From contig JALOAB010000139.1 of NCBI GenBank assembly GCA_023229045.1, forward strand, positions 1 through 6,028: a DNA stretch of 6,028 nt, given 5' to 3'. The position numbers and the translations under genes were made by a program. The notes under the pieces are model-generated. The model was not told the DNA's origin. It did not search any database and saw nothing but the letters and a program-made list of their open reading frames with translations. Shown here one piece after another: positions 1 to 6,028 of the stretch. Numbering within the stretch: position 1 is the first letter of the stretch; every line of letters starts with the position of its first letter. Origin of the DNA: Fidelibacterota bacterium. GTDB lineage: Bacteria > Fidelibacterota > UBA2242.

Positions 1-189
1 CTTGATGGGCAAGAAAGTCTCTCTGATGCACTTGTATTTATTGACGATTATCAATATGAAACAGCAGTCGTTATTCCTTTAACTGTAAAAGATGTAAAAT
101 GGCGGTTAGTGAAAAATATTAATCAGGGACTGACCGAATGGCAACTGGTTGAAGTTGGTATCAAAGGAAAGATAATTAGCCTACGATAG
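1..189 (+). CDS. 3' end of an unidentified protein gene (C-terminal 62 residues)
   Basis: An open frame enters from the left edge and ends at TAG (187-189). The visible 62 residues run from LDGQESLSDALVFIDDYQYE to a basic end, KGKIISLR. The segment alternates hydrophobic and polar residues (AVVIPLTV, WRLVKNI, WQLVEVGI), which suggests a small beta-rich or alpha+beta fold. No catalytic motif or membrane segment is visible. The pattern of a strand, then 'W-x-L-V-E-V', then a short last strand, loosely resembles the end of NTF2/SnoaL-like folds, but that is only an impression. I do not recognise the family. The start and most of the protein lie outside the window. It is coding in style and on the same strand as the rest, but is separated from htpG by a gap of about 340 bases, so it is probably not co-transcribed with it. 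Confidence 0.6.
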   Translation, partial: LDGQESLSDALVFIDDYQYETAVVIPLTVKDVKWRLVKNINQGLTEWQLVEVGIKGKIISLR

Positions 190-219
190 CAAATATATTT
201 GAATTAATTGGTGATCTGC

Positions 220-239
220 AAAACCTTATAGGATGTTTT
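220..239 (+). terminator. Weak stem-loop, possible end of the upstream transcript
   Basis: AAAAC (220-224) can pair with GTTTT (235-239). An alternative inner helix, CCT/AGG, uses a TAT loop. The 3' arm supplies four U residues and is followed by ATT. The stem is short and AT-rich, so termination here is only a possibility. Its support is its place about 30 bases after the upstream stop codon. Confidence 0.2.
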
Positions 240-363
240 ATTAATTAAGGCTTTCGATAAAATAAAATGTAAAAATGACTTTTAAATCCAGTCTGCCAAA
301 CTGACCGACGACTTTTCTGGCACGCAATTGGTAAATATCAGAGCGCTTTTTTAAAACCTGATA

Positions 364-394
364 TTGATAGTATAAAACTAAACGTCTGTATAAT
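364..394 (+). promoter_or_regulatory. Candidate sigma-70-type promoter for htpG
   Basis: A perfect TATAAT (389-394) lies 19 bases after TTGATA (364-369), which matches five of six positions of the TTGACA -35 box. The spacer is two bases longer than ideal. Transcription would begin near 401 and give a leader of about 125 bases that includes the whole ATGAC array. The AT-rich context makes chance matches common. If the organism uses the Bacteroidota-type -33/-7 promoter, this match may mean little. Confidence 0.35.
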
Positions 395-445
395 AAGTCG
401 ATAGACAAAACCTGATGAGTTGATTCGACTTCCGAAACCATTTTA

Positions 446-502
446 ATGACTATTGTATGACTATTGAATGACTACCAATGACAATAAATGACCATCAATG
501 AC
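446..502 (+). repeat. Six-copy ATGAC array with 10-11 base period
   Basis: ATGAC occurs at 446, 457, 468, 478, 488 and 498, giving steps of 11, 11, 10, 10 and 10 bases. Five of the six copies are preceded by A, making AATGAC; the one at 457 has T. The bases between copies are partly conserved: TATTG after the first two copies, then more diverged. The array ends 11 bases before the htpG Shine-Dalgarno sequence, so it lies in the probable leader or promoter region. Each copy falls on nearly the same face of the helix, which would suit cooperative binding of a regulator. Slipped-strand duplication of a 10-11 base unit is the simpler explanation of its origin. Function is unknown. Confidence 0.75.
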
Positions 503-512
503 GAATATTTTT

Positions 513-520
513 AAAAGGAG
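513..520 (+). promoter_or_regulatory. Ribosome binding site of htpG
   Basis: AAAAGGAG is a strong Shine-Dalgarno match, five bases before the ATG at 526, and it fixes the htpG start. It is the best ribosome binding site in the window, in keeping with high expression of an abundant chaperone. Confidence 0.85.
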
Positions 521-525
521 ATCCT

Positions 526-2391
526 ATGCCAAAAAAGAAATCCGACGCACCCCAAACCTACGAGTTCAAAGCCGAACTCAAGCAATTACTTCATCTGATT
601 GTACATTCTTTATATACTCAGCCCGAAATATTCATGCGCGAATTGGTCTCCAATGCTTCTGACGCCCTGAATAAAGTGCGCTTCATGCAGTTGACCGACC
701 AGAATATTCTCGATCCCCAACGCGAATTGAAAATCAAAATCGAGGTTGATTCGAAAAAGCATAGCTTTGCGATAGAAGATACTGGCGTCGGCATGACGCA
801 TGACGAACTGATTGAAAATATCGGCACCGTCGCCAAGTCCGGCACTCTGCAGTACCTTGAGCAAATTCAAAAAGAAGGGAAGAAAATCGACGCCGACATT
901 ATCGGTAAATTCGGAGTCGGCTTTTACTCGGTATTCATGGTGACAGACGAAGTCAGCGTCGAGACTCGCCACGCCAGTCCGGATTCCAAAGCCTATCTCT
1001 GGAAATCCGACGGCAAAGGAACCTTCAGCATTTCGGAAATTATTCGCCCGCAACGCGGCACCCGTATTTCATTTACATTGAAAGATGAATATAAAGAGTT
1101 CGCCGAGGAGTATCGGGTAAAATCCATCATTCAGAAATATTCGAACTTTATCAATTTCCCAATATTTATCGGCAAAGAACGGGTCAACAGTCTCGAAGCC
1201 CTCTGGCGCAAATCCAAGGACGAACTGAAGGAAGACGAACTGACCGAATTTTACAAATTCATCGCTAATGACTATGATCCGCCGCTCGGACATCTGCATT
1301 TATCGCTGGAAGGTTCGGTGAACTTCAAGGCTTTACTGTTTGTACCGTCGAAAGCGCCCTATGATATATTCAATGAAATCCGTGAAAAATCTCTGCATCT
1401 TTATGCCAACCGCGTTTTTGTGCAGGATAATGCCACTGAGTTACTGCCGGAATATTTACGATTTATCAGAGGCGTGGTCGATACCGAAGACCTGCCGCTT
1501 AATATTTCGCGCCAGGTTACCCAGGACAGTCCGGTCATGGTCAAAATCCGCAACGTTCTTACGACGCGAATCCTGGATCTGTTTGAAAACTGGACTAACA
1601 ATGACACCGGCAAATACGAGAAATTCTATAAGAACTTCGGACATATTTTCAAACTGGGCGTCAATACCGATTTTATTAATAAAGATAAAATCATCAAGCT
1701 TCTGCGTTTTGAAACCACTTCGAAAAGCAAAGGCGAACTGACTTCGTTGGATAATTACATCTCCCGTATGCCGGAGAGTCAGAAGGAAATTTACTATCTG
1801 ACCGGTGAAAGTCGCGAGATCGCCGAACGCAATCCCAAGCTCGAGTATTTCCGCAAACATAATCTGGAAGTTCTACTTCTGGTTGATCCGATCGATATTT
1901 TCATCATACCGTCGATTTACGAATATGAGAAGAAGAAATTTCAGTCAATCGAAAAAGCCGACCTGAAACTGGAAAAGAAAGACAAAGCGATTGAAGGCGA
2001 GGCTCTCGAAGAAAACCTGCTGAAATCACTGCTCACGGTTTTCAAGGAAACTCTCGGCGATAAAATTGAAGACGTAACCGCTTCCGATCGTCTGGTTGAT
2101 TCACCGGCTACTCTGGTAATCGGCAAGGAAGGACTCGAGCCGCAGGTCGAGAAATTCATGAAAATGATGAATCAGGAAGTCAAACCACAGAAGAAAATCC
2201 TGGAGATCAATCCGTCCCACCCATTGATAAAAAATCTTTCACGTCTGAATCTTGGTAACAGTCAGGATCCGCTTTTGCGTCAGTCTATTATGCAGATTTA
2301 CGAAAGCGCTTTGCTGATTGATGGCAATCTGGAAAATCCGACCGAATTCGTTAGCCGCATGGTTGAAATTTTGATCACGGCGACGAAATAA
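526..2391 (+). CDS. htpG: Molecular chaperone HtpG (bacterial Hsp90)
   Basis: Cytoplasmic ATP-dependent homodimeric chaperone that remodels client proteins, typically working with the DnaK system. The 621 residues match the usual bacterial length of about 610-640. The N-terminal GHKL ATPase domain (about 10-215) shows the N-box RELVSNASDAL with catalytic E39 and Mg-binding N43. It also has DTGVGM (85-90), the lid motif IGTVAKSGT (99-107), the glycine loop IGKFGVGFYS (126-135) and GTRISF (178-183). The middle domain has EALWRKSKDE (224-233) and LPLNISRQ (323-330), where R329 is the arginine that contacts ATP gamma-phosphate. Most homologues have SRE at that point; here it is SRQ. The C-terminal dimerisation domain (about 500-621) includes INPSHPLIKNL. 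There is no eukaryotic MEEVD tail. The start is set by the strong Shine-Dalgarno sequence, and a terminator-like hairpin follows, so the gene is probably monocistronic. Family assignment is secure. Confidence 0.98.
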   Translation: MPKKKSDAPQTYEFKAELKQLLHLIVHSLYTQPEIFMRELVSNASDALNKVRFMQLTDQNILDPQRELKIKIEVDSKKHSFAIEDTGVGMTHDELIENIGTVAKSGTLQYLEQIQKEGKKIDADIIGKFGVGFYSVFMVTDEVSVETRHASPDSKAYLWKSDGKGTFSISEIIRPQRGTRISFTLKDEYKEFAEEYRVKSIIQKYSNFINFPIFIGKERVNSLEALWRKSKDELKEDELTEFYKFIANDYDPPLGHLHLSLEGSVNFKALLFVPSKAPYDIFNEIREKSLHLYANRVFVQDNATELLPEYLRFIRGVVDTEDLPLNISRQVTQDSPVMVKIRNVLTTRILDLFENWTNNDTGKYEKFYKNFGHIFKLGVNTDFINKDKIIKLLRFETTSKSKGELTSLDNYISRMPESQKEIYYLTGESREIAERNPKLEYFRKHNLEVLLLVDPIDIFIIPSIYEYEKKKFQSIEKADLKLEKKDKAIEGEALEENLLKSLLTVFKETLGDKIEDVTASDRLVDSPATLVIGKEGLEPQVEKFMKMMNQEVKPQKKILEINPSHPLIKNLSRLNLGNSQDPLLRQSIMQIYESALLIDGNLENPTEFVSRMVEILITATK

Positions 2392-2396
2392 TCTGT

Positions 2397-2421
2397 AATC
2401 TTTCCAGCGGTAAAGATTTTT
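2397..2421 (+). terminator. Probable intrinsic terminator after htpG
   Basis: AATCTTT (2397-2403) pairs perfectly with AAAGATT (2412-2418). CC/GG can extend the stem around an AGC loop with one bulged T. The 3' arm runs into TTTTT (2417-2421). The hairpin starts six bases after the htpG stop. The stem is AT-rich, so it may be leaky and let some transcript read into obg. Confidence 0.6.
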
Positions 2422-2432
2422 ATTGGCAACTT

Positions 2433-2438
2433 TATAAT
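2433..2438 (+). promoter_or_regulatory. Possible -10 box upstream of obg
   Basis: A perfect TATAAT lies between the htpG terminator and obg. No good TTGACA-like box is seen 16-18 bases upstream, so it would need an activator or another sigma factor, or it is a chance match. Its position after a terminator and before a three-gene run makes a promoter here reasonable. Transcription would start near 2445. Confidence 0.3.
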
Positions 2439-2439
2439 T

Positions 2440-2482
2440 CCTCTTTAGTTTAAACCTGATGTCAGAACTTTAGAGGAAAGAG
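2440..2482 (+). promoter_or_regulatory. obg ribosome binding region with possible masking hairpin
   Basis: The only clear Shine-Dalgarno match before obg is AGAGGA (2472-2477). It ends 12 bases before the TTG start, farther than usual; a weaker purine run, AAAGAG (2477-2482), is closer. CCTCT (2440-2444) can pair with AGAGG (2472-2476). After a 2x2 T-T internal loop, AGTTT (2447-2451) can pair with GAACT (2465-2469), including one G-U. That hairpin would bury the Shine-Dalgarno bases. If transcription starts at the TATAAT just upstream, the 5' arm would be lost, so masking would mainly affect read-through transcripts from htpG. This is inference from base pairing only. Confidence 0.35.
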
Positions 2483-2489
2483 AAAACAT

Positions 2490-3461
2490 TTGTTTGTAGA
2501 TTACACCAAAGTATTTGTCCAATCCGGTAAGGGTGGCAAAGGTTGTGTGGCTTTTCGCCGTGAGAAATTCGTTCCGAAAGGCGGACCCAGCGGCGGCGAC
2601 GGCGGACGCGGCGGCAATGTAATCGTTAAAGTCGATTATAATCTTAATACTCTGCAGGATATCAAATATCATAAAAGTTATAAAGCCAAAGACGGCGCGC
2701 CCGGTCAGGGCGGCTTGAAAAGCGGCGCTGAAAGCGAAGCGGTGATTATCCGCGTTCCGAAGGGAACATTGATCCATGATGCAAATACCAAAGAAATTCT
2801 GGCGGATTTAATTGAAGATAATCAGGAAGTGGTCATCGCACGGGGCGGAAAGGGTGGACGCGGCAACGCCCATTTCGCGACCTCAACGAAGCAAGCTCCA
2901 CGTTATGCCGAACCGGGACTGCCGGGTGAAAAGAAAAACCTGATTTTCGAACTCAAACTCCTCTCGGATGTTGGCTTGGTGGGTTTGCCAAATGCCGGCA
3001 AATCAACTTTGATTTCAAAAATCACCGCCGCGCGGCCAAAAATCGCCGACTATCCATTTACCACTTTAACTCCGAATCTCGGTATTGTCAAGTTTGGTAA
3101 TTATAAAAGTTTCCTGATCGCAGACATTCCCGGTCTGATCGAAGGCGCTCATGAGGGCAAAGGATTGGGCTTTCGCTTCTTGAGACATCTCGAGCGGACT
3201 CGAATATTGGCATTTTTAATCGAAGCCTCCGATCCTGATCCCGAGCTGACTTACCAGGCGCTTAATACAGAATTATTCCAATACCTATCGGGTTTTGAAA
3301 ACAAACCACGTTTTATTGTAATTACTAAAATCGATCTGATCGAAACAATGCCTGATATTCAAATTGATGATTTACCGGTCGTACCAATCTCGGCTGTGAC
3401 CGGCGCCGGCTTAGAATCATTTATAAAGCAATCCGTAAAATTATTGAATCAAAATGGATAG
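2490..3461 (+). CDS. obg: GTPase Obg (CgtA/ObgE), ribosome assembly factor
   Basis: Essential GTP-binding protein that helps late 50S subunit assembly and links it to growth and stress signals. The glycine-rich Obg fold fills about 1-158, beginning FVDYTKVFVQSGKGGKGC and including RREKFVPKGGPSGGDGGRGG. The G domain follows: G1 GLPNAGKS (165-172), G2 PFTTL (189-193), G3 DIPG (212-215), G4 TKID (279-282) and G5 SAVTG (301-305). The 323 residues stop right after the G domain, so the variable C-terminal OCT domain of longer homologues (E. coli 390 residues, B. subtilis 428) is absent; such short forms are common. The start is TTG: an in-frame TGA at 2457-2459 and no ATG or GTG before the conserved MFVD leave no better choice. 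The 3' end overlaps dprA by 8 bases (ATGGATAG), pointing to translational coupling. Confidence 0.98.
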   Translation: MFVDYTKVFVQSGKGGKGCVAFRREKFVPKGGPSGGDGGRGGNVIVKVDYNLNTLQDIKYHKSYKAKDGAPGQGGLKSGAESEAVIIRVPKGTLIHDANTKEILADLIEDNQEVVIARGGKGGRGNAHFATSTKQAPRYAEPGLPGEKKNLIFELKLLSDVGLVGLPNAGKSTLISKITAARPKIADYPFTTLTPNLGIVKFGNYKSFLIADIPGLIEGAHEGKGLGFRFLRHLERTRILAFLIEASDPDPELTYQALNTELFQYLSGFENKPRFIVITKIDLIETMPDIQIDDLPVVPISAVTGAGLESFIKQSVKLLNQNG

Positions 3462-4548
3462 ACTGCACGCCCTTTTGAGTCTGCTGACTATTAACGGATT
3501 GGGTCCGCACCGCATCTTGAATCTGTGCCGGCAATATCCTGATATTCAGGAAGTATTCAACACAAACCTCAAGCGGTTAATGGCGGTTCCGGGAATCGAT
3601 ATGGTGCTGGCGGAACGAATAAAAAATAACGTCGATCAGCAGTTTGTGGATCAGCAATTGAATATGCTGAAAAACAGCCCGTTCAAGATTACGACCATAC
3701 TTGATGATGACTATCCGGTCAGGCTAAAAGACATCTACGATCCACCGATGGTCTTATTCCGGCATGGCGAATTTTCGCCGCAGGATGAAGACGCGATTGC
3801 TATCGTTGGCACTCGTAATCCGGATCATTACGGCAAAGAGGTAGCAACTCTGCTGGTCAGTCAGCTAGTTGAGCAGAACATTACGATCGTCAGCGGATTT
3901 GCCCGTGGAATCGATACGATCGCTCATAAAACCGCCCTGGAAAAGGGCGGCAGAACAATCGCCGTTCTCGGTAATGGAATCGATCGTATTTATCCGCCGG
4001 AAAATCGTCTGCTCCGTGAAAAATTAGTAGGGCAGGGCGTCTATTGCTCGGAATTTCCATTTGGCACAAAACCGGACGCCGTCAACTTTCCACGTCGCAA
4101 CCGGATCATTTCCGGACTTAGTTTGGGAACTGTGGTTATTTCGGCTGGCGAGAAAAGTGGCGCATTGCTGACCGCTTACTATGCGCTCGATCAAAATCGT
4201 GAGGTTTTTGCGATTCCGGGACGTATCACCGACGAAAAGAGTGTCGGCACCAATCGGTTAATTCAAAAAGGCGCCAAACTTGTCACTGCGATCGATGATA
4301 TTCTGGATGAAATCGATGTCAATCGTCGTTTTCCACGTCAGCCGCACCAGCTTGAAATCGTCTTCGAATTCGAGGACGAAGAGGAAAAGGCGATTTACAA
4401 TGCGCTTTCAAACGATCCGATTTACATCGATGATCTGGCACATCTGCTTGGTAAGAATACCTATTCGGTTCTGGCGACGTTGCTCTCGCTGGAACTAAAG
4501 GGCGCCGTGCGGCAACTGGCAGGGAAAATGTTTATAAAAGCAGGTTAA
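3454..4548 (+). CDS. dprA: DNA-processing protein DprA (Smf)
   Basis: Cytoplasmic DprA binds incoming single-stranded DNA, shields it and loads RecA during natural transformation; it is widespread even in bacteria not known to be competent. The 364 residues match full-length family members. The N-terminal helical SAM/HhH-like domain (about 1-70) contains TINGLGPHRI and AVPGI. The Rossmann-like core (about 80-290) shows IVGTRNPDHYG (117-127), IVSGFARGID (145-154) where SGLARGID is more usual, VLGNGIDRIYPPEN (171-184), FPRRNRIISG (212-221), SAGEKSGALLTA (230-241) and AIPG (253-256). The C-terminal winged helix (about 310-364) includes IYIDDLAHLLG. The ATG lies inside the end of obg without a good Shine-Dalgarno sequence, so ribosomes probably arrive from obg. 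Its presence alone does not prove competence. Confidence 0.97.
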   Translation: MDRLHALLSLLTINGLGPHRILNLCRQYPDIQEVFNTNLKRLMAVPGIDMVLAERIKNNVDQQFVDQQLNMLKNSPFKITTILDDDYPVRLKDIYDPPMVLFRHGEFSPQDEDAIAIVGTRNPDHYGKEVATLLVSQLVEQNITIVSGFARGIDTIAHKTALEKGGRTIAVLGNGIDRIYPPENRLLREKLVGQGVYCSEFPFGTKPDAVNFPRRNRIISGLSLGTVVISAGEKSGALLTAYYALDQNREVFAIPGRITDEKSVGTNRLIQKGAKLVTAIDDILDEIDVNRRFPRQPHQLEIVFEFEDEEEKAIYNALSNDPIYIDDLAHLLGKNTYSVLATLLSLELKGAVRQLAGKMFIKAG

Positions 4549-4549
4549 A

Positions 4550-6028
4550 ATGAAGCACAATCCAATCAAAAGACCTTTCCTGTCAATTAGAGCAATTTGC
4601 TTCTTATTGATATTTAGTCAGTTAGGTTTTACTCAGGATATTTCCGACCAGCCCGTTCGCATTTACCAATTATGGGACTGGATCACTTATAAATATTCCA
4701 ATCATCCTACCAGTCTGACCGAAGGTGATGAATTTATTTACTTTGGCACCAGCGGCGGCGTCTATGCTTTTCATAAATACGGACGATATTGGACCGAACC
4801 GCATACCACCAGTAACGGCTTGAGTGATGATTTTATAACGGCTGTATTTTATGATAATACCACTACCTATTTATGGGCGGCGCATAATGCCGGAATCAGT
4901 TATTTGACTCCCGCCAGTCAACGCTGGACGAATATTTCTAAGAAAGATCTGAACCTGCCCGAATCCAATCAAATTATCCGACTCGGTACCGACGGCAAGG
5001 CAATCTGGATCCAGGCGGAAGGCGGTTACTTATTCACTATCAACAAGATACTGGGCTATTTTCAAGAAATGCAGTCGTCCGCTTCGGATGCAGTTGTTTG
5101 GCAACCGAGCGCTGGCGATGGTGTGCCGGATATCAGAACTTATAGTATTGATCAGGATTATCTGATCGATGGTCGTGGCTTGATATTAGACCGGGATTTG
5201 CGCGAATATCGTGTTACGATTTTTTTCAACTCAAATATTGATATCTATGGCGGAATTGATGGCTTAGGGCTCTTTGAAGGCAATTGGAATATCAAGACCA
5301 TGCATCTGCGTCCTTCCGGTCCAATGCAAAATTATATCAATGCGGTCGCCACCGATAATAGACGAATCTGGCTCGGTGGGATTCAAATTGACCCAAATCC
5401 TATTTTCTCCAAGTCGGGCATTTCATGTTTCGATTATAAGGACGCTAACTGGAGTTATCATGAAGATATTTTAATAAACGAACTGGCAACGGCGGTCATT
5501 AACGATCTCGCTTATCGCAATAACCGGCTATGGATCGGTACCGATCAGGGATTATCGATCTACGATCAGAAGAAAACCCGCTGGAAGAGATTATCCATGT
5601 CAAATGGTCTATCCGATGAGATCGTCACTACTATCGCACTCGAAGATACTTTAGCCTGGATCGGCACTCCGCGAGGTCTCAGTCTTGTCAGCATTCCGAG
5701 TTTAAAAGCGCGTCGTCAAAAGCTAGCGCCGCGTCAAAATATCCTGAGGATTTTTAAGATCGACATCGATTCCAAAAAAATATGGATCGCAACCGACAAC
5801 GGCCTTTACTCTGTTGACAAATTCAATCATAATGTCGAACATTACGATATGTTCGGGACGCGAATAGGATTGGATGATGCTGTGGCCGGCAATTTCACGG
5901 CGATCGGATGCGGTGAATCGCAGACGGTCTTTGGACGTTATCAAGCTCTGCTTCAGTACTCATATAAAGATGATAAATGGACGGATATTCCGTTATTTGA
6001 ACAGCTCAATGGCGCCACTTTTTACGAT
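4550..6028 (+). CDS. Exported beta-propeller protein with two-component-regulator-propeller repeats (3' end missing)
   Basis: The frame is open for 493 codons from ATG at 4550 to the right edge with no stop, so the gene is cut by the window. Residues 1-29 form a signal peptide: basic start MKHNPIKRP, hydrophobic core AICFLLIF, and likely cleavage near GFTQ/D. The rest is a series of blades carrying the Reg_prop signature (W-I-G-T-x-x-G-L): IYFGTSGGVY (63-72), LWAAHNAGIS (108-117), IWIQAEGGYL (152-161), IWLGG (273-277), LWIGTDQGLSIYD (327-339), AWIGTPRGLSLV (369-380) and IWIATDNGLYSVD (411-423). NGLSD occurs at 89-93 and 352-356. In the family such propellers can be the sensor half of hybrid kinases or stand-alone secreted proteins; which applies depends on the missing C-terminus. 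The ATG is one base after the dprA stop, with AGG (4542-4544) as a weak ribosome site. Ligand and partner are unknown. Confidence 0.88.
   Translation, partial: MKHNPIKRPFLSIRAICFLLIFSQLGFTQDISDQPVRIYQLWDWITYKYSNHPTSLTEGDEFIYFGTSGGVYAFHKYGRYWTEPHTTSNGLSDDFITAVFYDNTTTYLWAAHNAGISYLTPASQRWTNISKKDLNLPESNQIIRLGTDGKAIWIQAEGGYLFTINKILGYFQEMQSSASDAVVWQPSAGDGVPDIRTYSIDQDYLIDGRGLILDRDLREYRVTIFFNSNIDIYGGIDGLGLFEGNWNIKTMHLRPSGPMQNYINAVATDNRRIWLGGIQIDPNPIFSKSGISCFDYKDANWSYHEDILINELATAVINDLAYRNNRLWIGTDQGLSIYDQKKTRWKRLSMSNGLSDEIVTTIALEDTLAWIGTPRGLSLVSIPSLKARRQKLAPRQNILRIFKIDIDSKKIWIATDNGLYSVDKFNHNVEHYDMFGTRIGLDDAVAGNFTAIGCGESQTVFGRYQALLQYSYKDDKWTDIPLFEQLNGATFYD

Larger units (their letters stand above)
190..525. 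other. AT-rich intergenic region upstream of htpG
   Basis: This 336-base gap holds no convincing gene. It begins with a perfect 12-base AT-rich palindrome (CAAATATATTTG, 190-201) directly after the upstream stop codon. It then contains a weak stem-loop, a promoter candidate, a phased ATGAC array and the htpG ribosome binding site, listed separately. A 66-codon frame on the minus strand (441 down to 241) is open, but it has no Shine-Dalgarno sequence and no recognisable motif, so I do not call it a gene. Composition is clearly more AT-rich than in the flanking genes. No CIRCE inverted repeat (TTAGCACTC-N9-GAGTGCTAA), tRNA or known riboswitch pattern was seen. Confidence 0.7.

Noticed and set aside
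353..416. AAAACCTGAT twice in the htpG upstream gap (353-362, 407-416), with a 9-base match at 2452-2460
   Set aside because: The same 10-mer also occurs inside the obg coding sequence (2935-2944), where it encodes a normal KNLI stretch, so the copies look like chance rather than operator sites.
241..441. 66-codon open frame on the minus strand in the gap before htpG
   Set aside because: No Shine-Dalgarno sequence before its ATG, no recognisable domain, and the region is AT-rich and holds a promoter-like pair on the other strand. It would run against every other gene here. Conservation in relatives would be needed to revive it.
446..502. CRISPR array
   Set aside because: The repeat is only 5-6 bases with 4-6 base gaps, far below any CRISPR repeat-spacer size, and no cas gene is present.
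503..528. FourU-type RNA thermometer over the htpG ribosome binding site
   Set aside because: The U run (508-512) abuts the A run of the Shine-Dalgarno sequence with no room for a loop, and AGGA/TCCT (516-519, 522-525) would leave only a two-base loop.
610..1860. Long minus-strand frames of 134-147 codons opposite htpG
   Set aside because: They lie opposite an unmistakable Hsp90 gene with every motif intact and are products of its codon pattern.
2490..3461. Truncated or frameshifted obg because it is shorter than the E. coli and B. subtilis proteins
   Set aside because: The protein ends cleanly after the complete G domain, and the stop is built into the overlap with dprA. Obg proteins without the C-terminal domain are known, so this is a natural short form.

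Overview
The window is a chromosomal stretch made mostly of housekeeping genes. It reads almost entirely on the + strand: the 3' end of an unidentified gene, an AT-rich gap of about 340 bases, htpG (Hsp90-family chaperone), a short gap with a terminator-like hairpin, then a tight run of obg (ribosome-assembly GTPase), dprA (recombination mediator) and an exported beta-propeller protein that runs off the right edge. No insertion sequence, phage gene, CRISPR array, tRNA or rRNA is visible.

Organism: a bacterium. The short-linker HtpG, the Obg without its C-terminal extension, and an exported protein built from two-component-regulator-propeller type blades (WIGT..GL and NGLSD motifs) suggest the FCB superphylum or a related uncultured lineage (Marinimicrobia, Calditrichota, KSB1 or Zixibacteria type). 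This is an inference from protein style; no marker gene here settles it.

Layout: 1-189 is the tail of an unknown gene. Bases 190-525 hold no convincing gene, but contain a sigma-70-like promoter candidate and, just before htpG, six copies of ATGAC spaced 11, 11, 10, 10 and 10 bases apart. htpG (526-2391) has a strong Shine-Dalgarno (SD) sequence and is followed by a likely intrinsic terminator, so it is probably its own transcription unit. The gap 2392-2489 also carries a TATAAT box and a hairpin that could mask the obg ribosome binding site; obg starts with TTG. obg and dprA overlap by 8 bases, and the propeller gene starts one base after the dprA stop, so these three look like one translationally coupled operon.

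Working together: HtpG (protein folding), Obg (50S assembly and growth or stress signalling) and DprA (loading RecA on single-stranded DNA during transformation) are general cell functions with no obvious common pathway; the propeller protein would act outside the cytoplasm. I found no clear new biological system. The most unusual signal is the helically phased ATGAC array in front of htpG, followed by the possible translational control element in front of obg.
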